A stretch of 64,000 nucleotides of DNA from Saccopteryx bilineata (GCF_036850765.1 NC_089494.1:60033809-60097808), one strand, 5' to 3'. Positions 1 through 11,039 are shown, numbered from the stretch's first letter. Numbers and translations are program-made. The notes: generated by a model not told the origin, from the sequence alone.

Positions 1-172
1 GCTCCATGGCTTCCGTCACAGATGCTTGGATAACTCTGGCTTTGGTTACAATGGAGCAACACCCCAGATGGGCAAGGTATCGCCCCCTAGTGGGCTTGCT
101 GGGTGGACGCAGTTGGGGCGCATGTGGAGTCTTTATCTATCTGCCATCCCTCCTCTCAATGAATTTTAAAAA
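1..172 (+). mobile_element. SINE-A, old copy, cut by window edge
   Basis: Matches the 3' two-thirds of SINE-A: the CCATGGCTTC segment, then CAGATGGGCA, GCCCCCTAGTGG at 82-93, GGGTGGACGC and the pyrimidine-rich end before the A-tail. The tRNA-like head lies off the window. Confidence 0.8.
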
Positions 173-569
173 ATATTTAGACTTAAAATATGATGACATG
201 TGATGTTATCAAAAATAGAATTTTAAGAGCTATTACTAGATTCAACAGCAACTCAACCTGCAAACTATAGTACAATTAAAAGATAATACTATAACACTGA
301 TAATGAAATGAATAAATAGTGATACCCCTTGAGCTACTATTTCTTGGGAGGTGTTTAATACTACTACACAGGATATGTAAGAAGGAGTGACTCTTCCCAC
401 AAAAGGAGTTTAAAACCAATCTCCCACCACCTCAACAATCAGAAATCAATGTTCACATCAGAAAACGGCTGAGTCTGAAAAACTGAAAAGCACAGAGTAA
501 CAGTGTTATTTCCATAAACCTAAAAAACTGGCAGGTAGCATTTTGTATCATTAGCAGTAAGGCTAGTGT
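173..569. other. Unassigned intronic sequence
   Basis: AT-rich, no exon, RNA or repeat family recognised. Confidence 0.5.
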
Positions 570-925
570 CTTAGCTCATTTGGGTTACTTATTACATAAT
601 ACTACAGACTGGATGACTTATAAACAAAAGTAATTTATTTCTCCCAGTTCTGGAGGCTAGAAGTCTAAGATCAGGATTGTCAGGTTTTGTGAAGGTCCTG
701 TCCACATCGCGGACTGCTGACTTCTTGCTATGTCATCATATGGTAGCAGGGTAAGGGAGCTATCTGGGACCTCTTTTATAAGGGTACTAATCCCAATCAG
801 AAGGGCTCTGCTTTCATGATCTAATCACCTCCTTATGGCTCCACCTTCTAATACCATTACCTTGGGGAATGAGAATAGGATATCATAAATGAATTTCGGG
901 AGAGCACAAAAATTCAAATCATAGC
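570..925 (-). mobile_element. MaLR LTR (MST/MLT1-like), antisense
   Basis: Recognisable MaLR landmarks read backwards: the 'cagttctggaggctagaagtc' region near 645, 'cttttataagggtactaatcc' near 773, 'cacctccttatggctccacc' near 826 and the 'attaccttggggaatgag' end near 855. Diverged, so ancient. Confidence 0.75.
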
Positions 926-1428
926 AGTTACTTAAAGAATATACTGCAAGCAAGTATGGATACAAAGATTAAAGACTACCTTAGTTTGAAATAAGAGCCC
1001 TGAAGCAAGAAGCAGACATTCTAGGACAGATTTGAGGAATATAAGACAAAACTTTAAAAAAATATACAACAGTGCACAATCTCCAGAATGCCAAATGAAT
1101 GCCAATTTACTGATCCAATAACAAATATATCCTACAAATCCCTCATCAATATTCTCAACCACCAATTCATTTGTAAAAAAGTGGTAAACAAAAAATTTAA
1201 ATGACCCAAAGTGACAGCACATGAATGAATGACAGTAGAATTACTACCTAAAACAAATGCATTCAAATATTCTGCCATTCATGAAGCAGAGGACAGAAAA
1301 CAAAACAGATTAAAACTTAAGGGCAGAATTTCTCCCTCACAAACCAATATTTGGGCCCAAATAAAATGAGAGAATAATGAGAATCTATCTTCTTCTGGTC
1401 AAACACTACCTAGACTTCTATCTAGGCA
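926..1428. other. Unassigned intronic sequence
   Basis: AT-rich, no recognisable coding, RNA or repeat signal. Confidence 0.45.
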
Positions 1429-1452
1429 GCTGCTGCTGCTGCTGCTGCTGCT
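1429..1452. repeat. (GCT)8 microsatellite
   Basis: Eight uninterrupted GCT units followed by a short GAT-rich run (TGATGATGATATGATGG). Intronic to MTX2. Confidence 0.95.
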
Positions 1453-1500
1453 CATGATGATGATATGATGGTGATAGCAGTTAAAATTCCCTAAGACTCA

Positions 1501-1694
1501 GCCCTGGCCGGGTACCTCAGCTGGTTAGGGCATCGACGCGATACGCCAAGGTTGAGGATTTGATCCCTAGTCAGGGCACATACAAGAATCAATCAGTGAA
1601 TGCACAAATAAGTGAAACAGCAATTTCACATCTCTCTTCCTCCCTCCTTTTCCTCTCTCTCTCTAAAATCAATAAATAAAAAATATTTTTAAGC
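1501..1694 (+). mobile_element. SINE-D copy
   Basis: tRNA-like head GCCCTGGCCGGGTACCTCAG with TTGGTTAGGGCATC (A-box region) and a decayed B-box, then 'agtgaatgcacaaataagtg', a CT-rich run and an AATAAATAAAA tail. Imperfect flanking repeat CCTAAGACTCA / CCAAGACTCA. SINE-D differs from SINE-A by its short body ending after the CT run. Confidence 0.85.
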
Positions 1695-1695
1695 C

Positions 1696-2430
1696 CAAGA
1701 CTCATAAAGCTTATATCCAGAATATATGAAGAACTTACAACTCAATAATAAAAAAGAAAAAATATCCCCCATACAACGTTATGGGCATAAGATTTGAACA
1801 GATATTTAGGAGATGATGGCCAAAAAGCATATGAAAAGATACTCAATATCATTAGTTATTACGGAATTACATATCAAAATTATAAGATACCATTTCATAC
1901 CCACTAGAATGGCTATCTCAACAAAATAGACAGAATATCAAATGTTTAGAGGATGTGAAAAATTGGAACTCTCATACATTGCTGATGGAAATATAAAAAG
2001 TTTGATAATTTCTCAAAATGCTAAACACAGAATTACTATATGACCCAGCAATTCCACTCCTAGGTATTCACTCTGGAGAAATGAAAAAATATATATCCAC
2101 ACAAAGATCTGTACGTGAATGTTCACAGCAGCATTATTCACAATAGTCAAAAAATAGAAACAACCCAAATGACCATCAGTGGTAAATGGATAAAGAAATG
2201 TGGTATATTCATACAGTAAAATACAATTTGGCAATGAAAAGGAATCAGGTATTGATATATGCTATATCACGAATAAGCTTCAAAAGTATTATGCCCAGTG
2301 AAAAAAGCCAGACACTAAAGAAAACATATTGTATGATCTATTTATATGAATGTTCAGAATACGCAAATCTACAGAGACTGAAAGTAGATAGTGGTTGACT
2401 CGAAATGGGGATGGGGAGTGACTGTAAAGA
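1696..2430 (+). mobile_element. Old L1 fragment (ORF2 3' end), first part
   Basis: L1 landmarks in order: 'ccagaatatatgaagaactta' (about 1,715), the 'gacccagcaattccactcctaggtatt' region (about 2,041), 'caacccaaatgaccatcagtgg' (about 2,161) and 'gaatcaggtattgatat'. Many stops and indels; inactive. The element resumes at 2,846 after a SINE-A insertion. Confidence 0.8.
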
Positions 2431-2439
2431 GGCAAGGGA

Positions 2440-2827
2440 TTTCTTTTTTTTCTTTTTTTTTTTCCTTCTTCTTTTCTAAGGGAGAGGATGGGAGATAGAA
2501 AGATAGACCCAAGCGTGCAGTCGGACCAGGATCTACGCAGCAACCCCTGTCTGGGGCCAATACTCTACCCATCTGGGGCCATGCTGGCAACTGAGCTATT
2601 TTTAGCCCCTAAGTTAGCAGAGGCATCAGCGCCAGAAGCCACTGCACTCAAGCCAATCCAGCCTTGTCTGCAGGAGGGGAAGAGAGAGTGAGAGAGAGAG
2701 AGAGAGAAGGGGAAGGGGGAGGGTTGGAGAAGCAGATGGTTGCTCCTCCTATGGGCTCTGGTCAGGAATCAAATCCAGGACATCCAAATGTCAGGCCAAT
2801 GCTCTACCACTGAGCCAACCAGCCAGG
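2440..2827 (-). mobile_element. SINE-A, inserted in L1
   Basis: Reverse copy, ending in the complement of the tRNA head (CTGAGCCAACCAGCCAGGG). Flanked by GGCAAGGGATTTCTTTT at about 2,431 and GGCAAGGGAGATTTCTTTT at 2,827, a target duplication with a small indel. An AG-rich run lies at about 2,685-2,720. Confidence 0.88.
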
Positions 2828-2845
2828 GCAAGGGAGATTTCTTTT

Positions 2846-2990
2846 TGAAGTGATGGGAATGTTCCACAATTAAATTGTGGTAATAATTACAACTCTGTAA
2901 ATACACCAAAAAATACTTCAATTGTACTTAAAAGGGATACTGAAATTATATCTCAGTAAAGCTGAGGTAAATAGAAAATTTAAAGACTCT
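2846..2990 (+). mobile_element. Old L1 3' UTR, second part
   Basis: Continues the L1 interrupted at 2,430: 'gtgatgggaatgttccacaa', 'aaatacaccaaaaaatac' and 'tctcagtaaagctg' are typical of L1M 3' ends. Confidence 0.7.
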
Positions 2991-2994
2991 TACT

Positions 2995-3195
2995 GCATTT
3001 ATCATGCACTTAAGTGCTTGACATATTAACTATTTCACAACGTTACGAGATAAACACATTATTATCAACCCTATTTTACAATAAGAAAATTGAAGCACAA
3101 GCATAATTTACCCAAAGTCACATTGCTAGTAAGTGATAAGAGCCAGGATTTGAACACTAGTAATCTGGACTCCAGAGTCAGTGAACACACAGCTG
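2995..3195 (-). mobile_element. MIR, antisense
   Basis: MIR core reversed: 'attttacaataagaaaattgaagcac', 'cccaaagtcacattgctagtaagtg', 'gccaggatttgaac'. Ancient mammalian SINE. Confidence 0.8.
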
Positions 3196-3273
3196 TATTA
3201 GCTAACATTTACAGAGCCCACAAAAATATTCTTGAGTAATAAATTAGAATTAAAGCAATTATATTCATCCTAC

Positions 3274-3440
3274 AACAGTTGTTCTCAACCCTTAGTACAT
3301 AAGAATCAGCTGGGGAACTTCATAAAATTGTGTACTTCCACCAAACCCAAAACTCAAGAGATTTCAATATTGTAGAGATGAGGACCAAGAATCCAAACAT
3401 ACAACAAGGTCTCCCAGTAAATCTGATGTAGATGGAATGT
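3274..3440 (+). mobile_element. MER5A-like hAT transposon fragment
   Basis: Begins CAGTTGTTCTCAACCCTTAG and continues 'aagaatcagctggggaactt', characteristic of the 5' end of MER5A (hAT-Charlie, nonautonomous). The 3' inverted repeat is not clear. Confidence 0.6.
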
Positions 3441-3560
3441 GAGAATGAAAAAAAAAGGCCTGTAGCCAGGACAAAGAACGCACTTGAAATAAGACTGTTC
3501 TTTTCACCTCTTTTATTCATTTGCATCAAAGCATGTGGCTTTGAGTGTCTATGTAGATTA

Positions 3561-3660
3561 ATCTACAGCCATATCATCCTGAACATGTCCGATCTCATCT
3601 GACGTCAGAAGTTAAGCAGGGTTGGGCTTGGTTAATACTAGGATGTGAGAATCCATGTAG
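3561..3660 (+). pseudogene. 5S rRNA pseudogene
   Basis: Follows the 5S rRNA along about 100 bases: 'ctacagccatatcatcctga', 'ccgatctcatctga', 'gaagttaagcagggttgggc', 'tggttaatactaggatg'. Several substitutions and loss of the last ~20 bases mark it as a dead retrocopy. It retains a recognisable internal control region. A SINE-B begins shortly after it. Confidence 0.88.
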
Positions 3661-3686
3661 TTTAATTTTATTCAAGAATATTTTTT

Positions 3687-4112
3687 GCCTGACCAGGCAG
3701 TGACATAGTGGATAGAACATCAGACTGGGACACAGAGGACCCAGGTCAAAACCCCAAGGTCGCTGGCTTGAGCACGGGTTTATCCGGGTTGAGCGTAGGC
3801 TCACCAGCTTGAGCACAGGGTCACTGGTTTAAGCGTGAGATCAGACATGACCCCATAGTTGCTGGCTTCAGCCCAAAGGTTGCTGGCTTAAAGCCCAACG
3901 TTGCCAGCTTGGGCCCAAGGTTGCTGGCATAAGCAAGGGGTCACTCACTCTGCTGTAGTCCCCCAGTCAAGGTACACATGAGAAAGCAATCAATGAACAA
4001 CTAAGATGCTGCAATGAAGAATTGATGCTTCTCATCTCTCTCCCTTCCTGTCTGTTTGTCCCCGCCTGTCCTTCTCTCTGTCTCTCACTCTGTTTCTGTC
4101 ACACATAAAAAA
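3687..4112 (+). mobile_element. SINE-B copy
   Basis: Starts GCCTGACCAGGCAGTGACAT...GTGGATAGAACATCAGACTGG, followed by repeated 'gctggcttgagc'-type modules, the 'gagaaagcaatcaatgaaca' segment, 'gatgcttctcatctctctcc' and an A-rich tail. Flanked by AAGAATATTTTTT / AAGAATATTTCTG target duplication. SINE-B carries several diverged copies of a ~20-base 'ggtcgctggcttgag' module. Confidence 0.88.
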
Positions 4113-4154
4113 AAGAATATTTCTGCCCATTTTATTCTACTTAAGTACTTGTGG

Positions 4155-4490
4155 GCCCTGGCCAGTGGCTCAGTGGATAGAGCATTGGCCCAGTTTATGG
4201 ATGTCCCAGGTTCAATTCCCAGTCAAGACATACAGGAGAAGTGACCACCTGCTTCTCTCCACCTCCTTCTCCCCCTTCTCTCTGTCTTCTTCCACAACCA
4301 GTGGCATGATTGATTAGAGCATGGCCATGAGCACTAAGGATAGCTCCCTTGGAGCACAACAGCCTCGAGTGCTAAAAATAGCTCTGTACTTGAGCACTGG
4401 CCCCAGACAGGGTTGGCAAGTGGATCCTGGTAGGGGCACATGCAGGAGCTGCTTCACTATCTGCCCTTTTCTCACATAAGGTAAAAGAAA
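4155..4490 (+). mobile_element. SINE-A, old diverged copy
   Basis: GCCCTGGCCAGTGGCTCAGTGG head, B-box GGTTCAATTCC, 'ctgcttctccacctcc', tail region with 'gtggatcctgg' and 'gcacatgcagg'. Flanked by AAGTACTTGTGG / AAGTATTTGTGG. Confidence 0.82.
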
Positions 4491-5869
4491 AAAGTATTTG
4501 TGGATATAGCTTATAGTCATGTTTTACAACATGCCTTTGTAACATGTTGCAATTTTATGCAATTTTATTTTATGTTGTTCCAGAATAAGCCTTTAAGATT
4601 AATGAATGAGACCTCACTTATTTTGGAACCAAGGTAGCTAAAAGATAGTTTTTTCATTAGATGTAATCAACAAGGAAAGTAAAATTAAGTTAGTAATTAT
4701 GAGACCTGAACATGAGTCATCTAAATCTATATGAAACTAGCGATCAATCTGAAAATGGTACTAAAGGATCAATTTCATAAAACTGACAAACTTCTGGAAA
4801 TTAGTAAGGGTCAGAAAAATAAATTCACTTCATCAATATGCCAATAATTCAGGCTAAAGCAAATACAAGTCAAATTTCAAATCTTCCATTCTTTCTTCTT
4901 AAATATGCATGTGTCATCCCAAATGGTTATGTGTAGACTACATAAGAAGCAGGCCAACTACATGTGATTATGCATACATATGAACCTTATAGCTATGACT
5001 CAAAATCTGAATTCTCTTTTTAAAATGGTAATCTGAAATTCACAAAATAGGAAATACACTATGTCTGAGCTTTTCTCAGAAACAGATGAATATGAGATCA
5101 ATAGCAGAACTACACAAAAACAGATGGTTAAGATTAAAAGTGTAATTTCTGGCCAAAAAATAGAGAGAATACAAACCACCATAGGTATCAAACCTCAACA
5201 ATGTTAACAATGTTAACCTTCAAGTTTTAATGGTTCTCTAAACCTAATCCTAGAAACTGGAAAATAGATTTCCCTCAAACTAAGGAGCAATTCTCCCCAC
5301 TACACTAAACCAAACACAATCATTGTAATAACAGCACCTATTTTTTTAAAAGTACGGTATCTACTATTTTCCCACTATTCTAAATACTTTGCACATACTC
5401 TCACATCAAGCTAGATAACCGAAGAACTCTCCATTCCTCCTTCCTCACTCCTCCCGGCTAGCCATGAAACAAACGATACTCTATAGAGGTTTGGATCTGT
5501 CTTTGCACCTCCTGAAATCCTAGCAGAACTGCAAGATACTCCAAGAATAAACAAACAAAAGACAAGATAACATAGCCTAATCATCACAGAGATCCTTTAT
5601 GAATAGGAGTTCAGGGTTAGAAAATCCTCAAAAACAAACAAAAATAAATATACATTTAATGCATTTAACAAATAAGTTATTAAAATTCCAAAATGTACCA
5701 GAAATTATAATAAAAAGATAAAGATGGATATAAAACTGTCCTTGCTCTCTAGAATCTAACTTTGTTGAGTGGGTTGGGGCCCAGGGATGGGGTCACTGAG
5801 AAGAAGAGAACTGGATACACATAATAATTTACAACACAATAAGTGATACAGGTTAGGTATAGGGAAAAA
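4491..5869. other. Unassigned intronic sequence
   Basis: About 1.4 kb of AT-rich MTX2 intron with no exon or clear repeat. Short frames on either strand look like chance. Confidence 0.5.
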
Positions 5870-6060
5870 CACAGATCCTGAAGTCAAGCACCTGGGCTCC
5901 CCCACCAACTCTACAACTTATTGTCTGAGTAATATTGGTCAAATTGCTTAACCTCTTCTTGCCTCAATTGTAAGGTTGTTGGAAGAATAAAATGAGATAA
6001 ATTATTTAAGTGCCATCTATAATCTCTAGCTCACAGAATGTACTCAATCAATAATTATTA
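5870..6060 (+). mobile_element. MIR, sense
   Basis: 'cacctgggctcccccaccaact', 'acttattgtctgagtaa', 'tcaaattgcttaacctcttc', 'aagattaaaatgag'-like and 'ctcaatcaataattatta' follow the MIR consensus order. Confidence 0.7.
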
Positions 6061-6384
6061 ATATAAGCATCAGACCAAAAGTATGTTTAAAACACTACAG
6101 GAATCCTCTTGAAGAAATAACTAAATCTGCCTGAGGAAGACAAGAAAGAATTCACAAAAGGAGATGAAATCTGAACTGGATCCAAAAAATAATCACACCG
6201 TGACAGGTAGGAGCAGGGAAAGGAGTTGAGATGTTCAATAAAAATATCGCACCCCTAATTCAGTTTGAGAGAAGAAAGGTAAAACGCTTAGTAAAGGCAT
6301 CCTAAATTAGCATTTCTATTATAGGACTCACTACTTCATATTGAAATTGTGTTTCAATGGATGTGTCCCATGCAAGAGTATCAG

Positions 6385-6470
6385 TTTATCAAAGGCAAGA
6401 ATTATATCACTAAGTTTTGTATCCCAGCACTTATGGAGCATATAAGTTAGGTACCCATCTTAAAAAATAA
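6385..6470 (+). mobile_element. L2 3' end fragment
   Basis: 'aaggcaagaattatatcact..tttgtatcccagcactt' resembles the L2 3' terminus. Short and diverged. Confidence 0.45.
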
Positions 6471-7089
6471 ATATATTCTGTAGAAAATATAAGCAAGTCT
6501 TTTGCTATTTAAAGCCTGAAAGATTCTGACAGCAAATAATTGCCATACTCTCGAAATAAAACTATAAACCAAATTAAGGCATGTAACATCTTAATAATAC
6601 ACATTAAATTCAACAGTATAAACTCGTGAATTCACCAAATTGCTCAATATTCCTAACCAGAGGTACACAGTCCATTTATGAAATGTTTAAAATATATACT
6701 TGCCTTAGAACCTCCCTCAGCCTGCACATGTATACCAGGCTTTTGGTGAGAAGAAAGAATGTGTGTGCAAGTGCACAAGGGCAGGAGGTGCGATGCACAG
6801 CAAGCATGGCTTCCTTTCGAGAGCTCCCCAGAGAACTAACTGCAACGCGCAGTGCCACCCACTCCCACCCTTACACACTATTCTACCCGCTCCCACCTCC
6901 CACCGTCCCATTTTAAAACCTCATTAGGTCATGAATGGGACTAGTCAGTTCCCAGCTCTAAATAAAACAGCTTCAACTGAGCCTTCTGCACCAGTCTATC
7001 ACCACCTTGGTTTCTGTGGCAGATTATGTTGTGGCTTCGATGGCCACAACAATATCTCCTGTCTCACAAACTCTTCTAGAACACCAAAC
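6471..7089. other. Unassigned intronic sequence with a GC-richer patch
   Basis: 6,740-7,050 is richer in G+C and has a C-rich run (6,856-6,912). Frames of up to 96 codons exist but match nothing I know and lack splice context. Confidence 0.4.
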
Positions 7090-7536
7090 TCCTCCACAGC
7101 CATAAAGAAGTGAAGTCTAATTCCCCTCCCCTTGAACCCCCTTGTAACTACTCTCTTGTAATCAATAGAACATAGTAGAAGTGATGCTTCGAGACTTCCG
7201 AGACAAGGTCATAGAAGGTGATGCAGCTTCCCCCTTGTTAGCTTGGACACACATCTTTGGAGAACTGAGTAAAAAGTCTCACTACCCTGCAGCCACAGGC
7301 TCTGAGGATGCCCAGGCCACATGGAGAGGCAATGTGTAAGAATTCCAGAAGACCATCCCAGCTGAGTTCCTAGTCAGCATCAATTATCAGACATATGAGT
7401 GAATATACTTCCAGATGTTTCCAGCCTTCAACTGTTGGAACATCTCCAGCCTTTGAGTCTTTCTAGCTAAGGATCCAGACATTGTGAACTAGGGAAACTC
7501 AAGCCATCCTTCCTGTGGCCTATCTGACTTACTGAC
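7090..7536 (+). mobile_element. MaLR LTR (MLT1-like), part 1
   Basis: 'gatgcagcttcccccttgttagc', 'ggcccaggccacatggagaggc'-type and 'gaagaccatcccagctgagttcc' segments follow the MLT1 LTR order. Interrupted at 7,537 by a solo ERV LTR and resumed at 7,863. Confidence 0.65.
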
Positions 7537-7862
7537 TGTTGGGAAAACAACTGTGTTAGGCTTGCTTGCTGTACCCTGCCTGATCAGTGCATGAGCATGT
7601 GGCAGCACCATGTGTGTATAGGCTATGTAAGGCTACAGGTGCTCGCCCTCGGCGCAGACTCAGACTGCGGATTGCCTGCCTGCCACTGTGAGGGGCCATT
7701 TTTGCTGTTCATTAGCCTAAGAAGCAGTTTTCCCTGCCTGTTTACTTGTCCACTGTCGTGAGACTCAAATGGGAATGGCCCAACGCTTTCCCGCTCCGCA
7801 GTTTCTCTACCGTCTGCCCAAATCCAATGTGAACCTAGCTGGCCTCAGCCACTGGCATTACA
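7537..7862 (+). mobile_element. Solo ERV LTR, nested in MaLR LTR
   Basis: Runs TGTTGGGAAAAC ... CACTGGCATTACA, i.e. 5'-TG...CA-3' ends, 326 bp, flanked on both sides by the 5-bp duplication CTGAC (7,532-7,536 and 7,863-7,867). The 3' part shares 'aatccaatgtgaacct' and the CACTGGC.TTACA end with the LTR at 55,114-55,813. No internal retroviral genes beside it, so it is a solo LTR. Confidence 0.85.
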
Positions 7863-7915
7863 CTGACCCATAGGCTCCATGAAGGTAATAAAATAAATGT
7901 ATTACAGCTATAATT
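7863..7915 (+). mobile_element. MaLR LTR, part 2 (3' end)
   Basis: 'ctgacccataggctccatga' then 'aataaaataaatg' matches the polyadenylation end of MLT1-type LTRs and restores the element cut at 7,536. Confidence 0.6.
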
Positions 7916-9315
7916 TGTCGTGTGGCTTAAACACAATAGTAACAGTTATATATTTTAATAATAACTATTAGTCACAGATTTAACATTAAAGACAAAATTA
8001 AAAACTGACTCATCTGAAATTTCATTATAAAATCTAAGGATATTATATTCACTGAAGATAAATATACCACAACTATATACAACAAAAGTCTTTTTTTAAA
8101 AATCCCAAGGCAAGTTAAGTCATAAAGTAGCTTCTTTGGCTTTTTAAGAGTTCTCAGAGATAAAAATATATAATCAGCACAAAAATATAACTAAGTGTGT
8201 ATAAGCACAATGAAATGCCTTTTACAGTTTCTATTTTGCTAACAGTTACACTTAATGGGAATTGCCATGGCAAAATGATTGTTTTTGTGAAAAGAACCTT
8301 CTTTATTACTAACCAATCAAATTTCATTTTTATTACTGATGTAGAAAAGTTCAAAATCATGATTCATTTATAGAGAGTATAAAAATAAGAAAAGTGTTCA
8401 AGAATAGAGGATCATTTACAAAGCAATAAAAAATTAAAGTATGCATTTCTCTTACTGGCAGGGCAAATACTTCTACACAAATGTCTGTAGTTAAATTTAC
8501 TGAATATTATAACTTGTCTTTGAACAAAAAATGAAAAGCCTGAATTTAATACCTCATCTCTATTTGATATCTTCAGTCCATCTGATAACTGCTTATCGAA
8601 ATTTTTTTAAGTGTTTGAAAAATGTTAAGAAGTTTGATGATGTTGTCTTTCAATTTTCACTCAAATATGGAAGGCTTGAGCTAATATTAATAACTCAAAT
8701 GTCCACAGAAATAAGAGAGACAAATTTTATGGAGCACCCATCACCAAAATCTTAAGTTAAAAACTAAGTTCAGAGTATAAAATGGTAATAAGCATACAGT
8801 AAAATTAAAAGTCACATTATGTTTAACTATAGACTATTTCAAGATCAGAAACAAACCTTTTTAACATCATATCAAAGTTTTCTAAAAGGCAACAAAACAC
8901 TGCTTCTGAGAATGCAGCTGCCAACCTACTCATGAATACAAGTATGATAAATTAAAATAGGCCACACCACTGTCAAGAGAGGCAAAGTACATTCTGCCTT
9001 TGTTTTGCTTCTCTGTCTGCTCCTTCAATATCTACTTCACATGTGCCAAGGTGATAAGCACTACAGTATGAGACTATTCATATAATTAATATGAATCAAA
9101 AAAGAATCTCTGAAATGTGACAGCCAGTTCAATAACTTCTCAATAATTCTTCAGTGCCTTCCTCAATACTGGAGGATCCTCAGAATACTGAGTATAAATA
9201 ACAAAATAGCTTTATTTTCAAGAACAAAAGACTCAAATGCACTGTATTTTTTCAATTATCTGTTGCAACTAGCATCCTTAGATATTCAGATAGGCAGATA
9301 TAAGAGTTTTGATTA
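7916..9315. other. Unassigned AT-rich intronic sequence
   Basis: No exon or repeat recognised over 1.4 kb. Contains a palindromic X-box-like motif at 8,262-8,273, listed separately. Confidence 0.5.
8262..8273. promoter_or_regulatory. Palindromic X-box-like (RFX) motif
   Basis: TTGCCATGGCAA is a perfect 12-bp palindrome and matches 12 of 14 positions of the RFX X-box GTTGCCATGGCAAC. It lies in repeat-free intron sequence. A motif match only; no proof of use. Confidence 0.4.
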
Positions 9316-9323
9316 TCATTTTC

Positions 9324-9511
9324 TTTCTTTTTTTTAGATTTTATTTTTATTCATTTTAGAGAGGGGAGAGGGAAAAGGAAAAAGAGAAAGGGGGGGCAGC
9401 AGGAAGCATCAACTCCCATATGTGCCTATACCAGGCAAGCCCAGGGTTTCAAACTGGCAACCTCAGCATTCCAGGTCAATGCTTTATCCATTGTGTCACC
9501 ACAGGTCAGGC
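9324..9511 (-). mobile_element. SINE-C copy, antisense
   Basis: Ends in ATCCATTGTGTCACCACAGGTCAGG, the complement of the SINE-C head. Carries 'gcaggaagcatcaactccca' and 'gtgcctataccaggcaagcc'. Flanked by TCATTTTC at 9,316-9,323 and 9,512-9,519. Confidence 0.88.
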
Positions 9512-9629
9512 TCATTTTCAATAAACCTTATAAACAATAGTATCACTTATATTTTAAAAAGGACTTTTAAGCCATGTTTTTTACTTCTTTGTACCTCTAG
9601 AACCCTTCTGAATCTTCTGAATGCTTTTC

Positions 9630-9987
9630 TTCCTTTTATTTATTTTAGTGAGAGAGAGAGACTGACAGATAAACAGAAAGGGTAAGAGATGAGAAGCATC
9701 AATTCTTAGTTGCAGCACCTTAGTTGTTCATTGATTGCTTTCTCATATGTGCTTTGGGGAGGGGGGTTCCAGCCCAGCCAGTGACCCCTTGCTCAAGCCA
9801 GCAACCTTGAGCTTCAAGCCAGTGACTGTTCGGTCATGTCTATGATCCCACACCCTGCAATCAAACTAGTTAGCCCACGTTCAAGTGATGAGCCCGGGCT
9901 CAAACCAGAAACCTCAGGGTTTCAAACCTGAGTCCTAAGCACCCGAGGCCAACACTCTATCCATTGTAGCACTGCCTGGTCAGGTCC
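9630..9987 (-). mobile_element. SINE-B copy, antisense
   Basis: Reverse SINE-B from 'gagatgagaagcatcaattc' to GCACTGCCTGGTCAGG. Clean 16-bp target duplication CTTCTGAATGCTTTTC at 9,614 and 9,988. Confidence 0.9.
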
Positions 9988-10003
9988 CTTCTGAATGCTT
10001 TTC

Positions 10004-10530
10004 AAGTCCAGATTTCCCAGTACTTATGTGGAAATGAGATGAAAAAGAAACATGTTATTACTGATATAAAAGCAAGATTTTTAAAATATAACTGTTTTGA
10101 TTATACTTACTTTCAAGATGCTTAGAGATAGGTTTCATGAAACCTGTAAAACTACTTTCCCAGACCATACTATAAATTAATGCTACTGCTAAAATGAAGT
10201 TATTAATAAATTTAAATAATTAAGCACCCACATGCCCACAATGAGATAAATGAAGTATTCCAAGTCTCCCTTTTTCATCCTTTATATAGTTTTGAGCTTC
10301 TAAATAAAGAACAGACAGATATTGTCCTGACTTCAAAAGATTAATAATTACAGTATGACAAAATTAACTAATATGCTTAAAATATAGCAAGGCACTGGGA
10401 AGTAATAAGATCATTCAGAAAAGATGGTATATGAGTTAATAAAAATATAGACACTTTGGACATTTTCTTCTGTCCAAAATGGTAATAGAATAACCTCCTC
10501 AAAGGCTCTTAGGTAATAAAAGTAAGGAGA
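10004..10530. other. Unassigned intronic sequence
   Basis: AT-rich; nothing recognised. Confidence 0.5.
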
Positions 10531-10534
10531 AATT

Positions 10535-10735
10535 ACCATGTATTGAACATTCATCATGTACCATCATGTACCTGGTGTTTAATACATATTATAAAATATA
10601 TTATCCCCCTCTTACAAATAAATAGACTGTGGTCTAGAATGGTCTGCCCAAGATCATAAAACAAGTAAGAGGTAGAGCTGAGTTCAGAACTCAGTTCTTC
10701 TGTCTTACTTCAATGTCCTTGTTCCTAACCTTTAT
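10535..10735 (-). mobile_element. MIR, antisense
   Basis: 'tattatccccctcttacaaata', 'tctgcccaagatcataaaac' and 'gaggtagagctgagttcaga' follow the reversed MIR core. Confidence 0.7.
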
Positions 10736-10739
10736 TCTT

Positions 10740-10870
10740 TCTCTCCTAAGGGAACTTCAATTTCTCATCTGTAAAACAAGAGCACCTATCCAACAGGATC
10801 AAATTGTTAACATTACCAATTACGTATATAGGTCATCTAGCACAGGCTCAAAAATAGACACTTTTAAAAT
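10740..10870 (+). mobile_element. MIR-like fragment, sense
   Basis: 'ttcaatttctcatctgtaaaac' followed by 'agagcacctatcc' fits the MIR middle and 3' part. Directly follows an antisense MIR. Confidence 0.5.
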
Positions 10871-11039
10871 CAGTAATCAGATAATTATAAGCTAAGTTGT
10901 AAGGCTAAAACCTTTTGGCACTAAGAAGCAGGCCTCTACTGAAAAAGACTCAGTAGGGTGATGGGCACACAACACAATCAACAGTTCAAATTATTTTTAG
11001 AACAGAAATTTGTAATTTTCTTAGAAAGGAAAAAAAATA

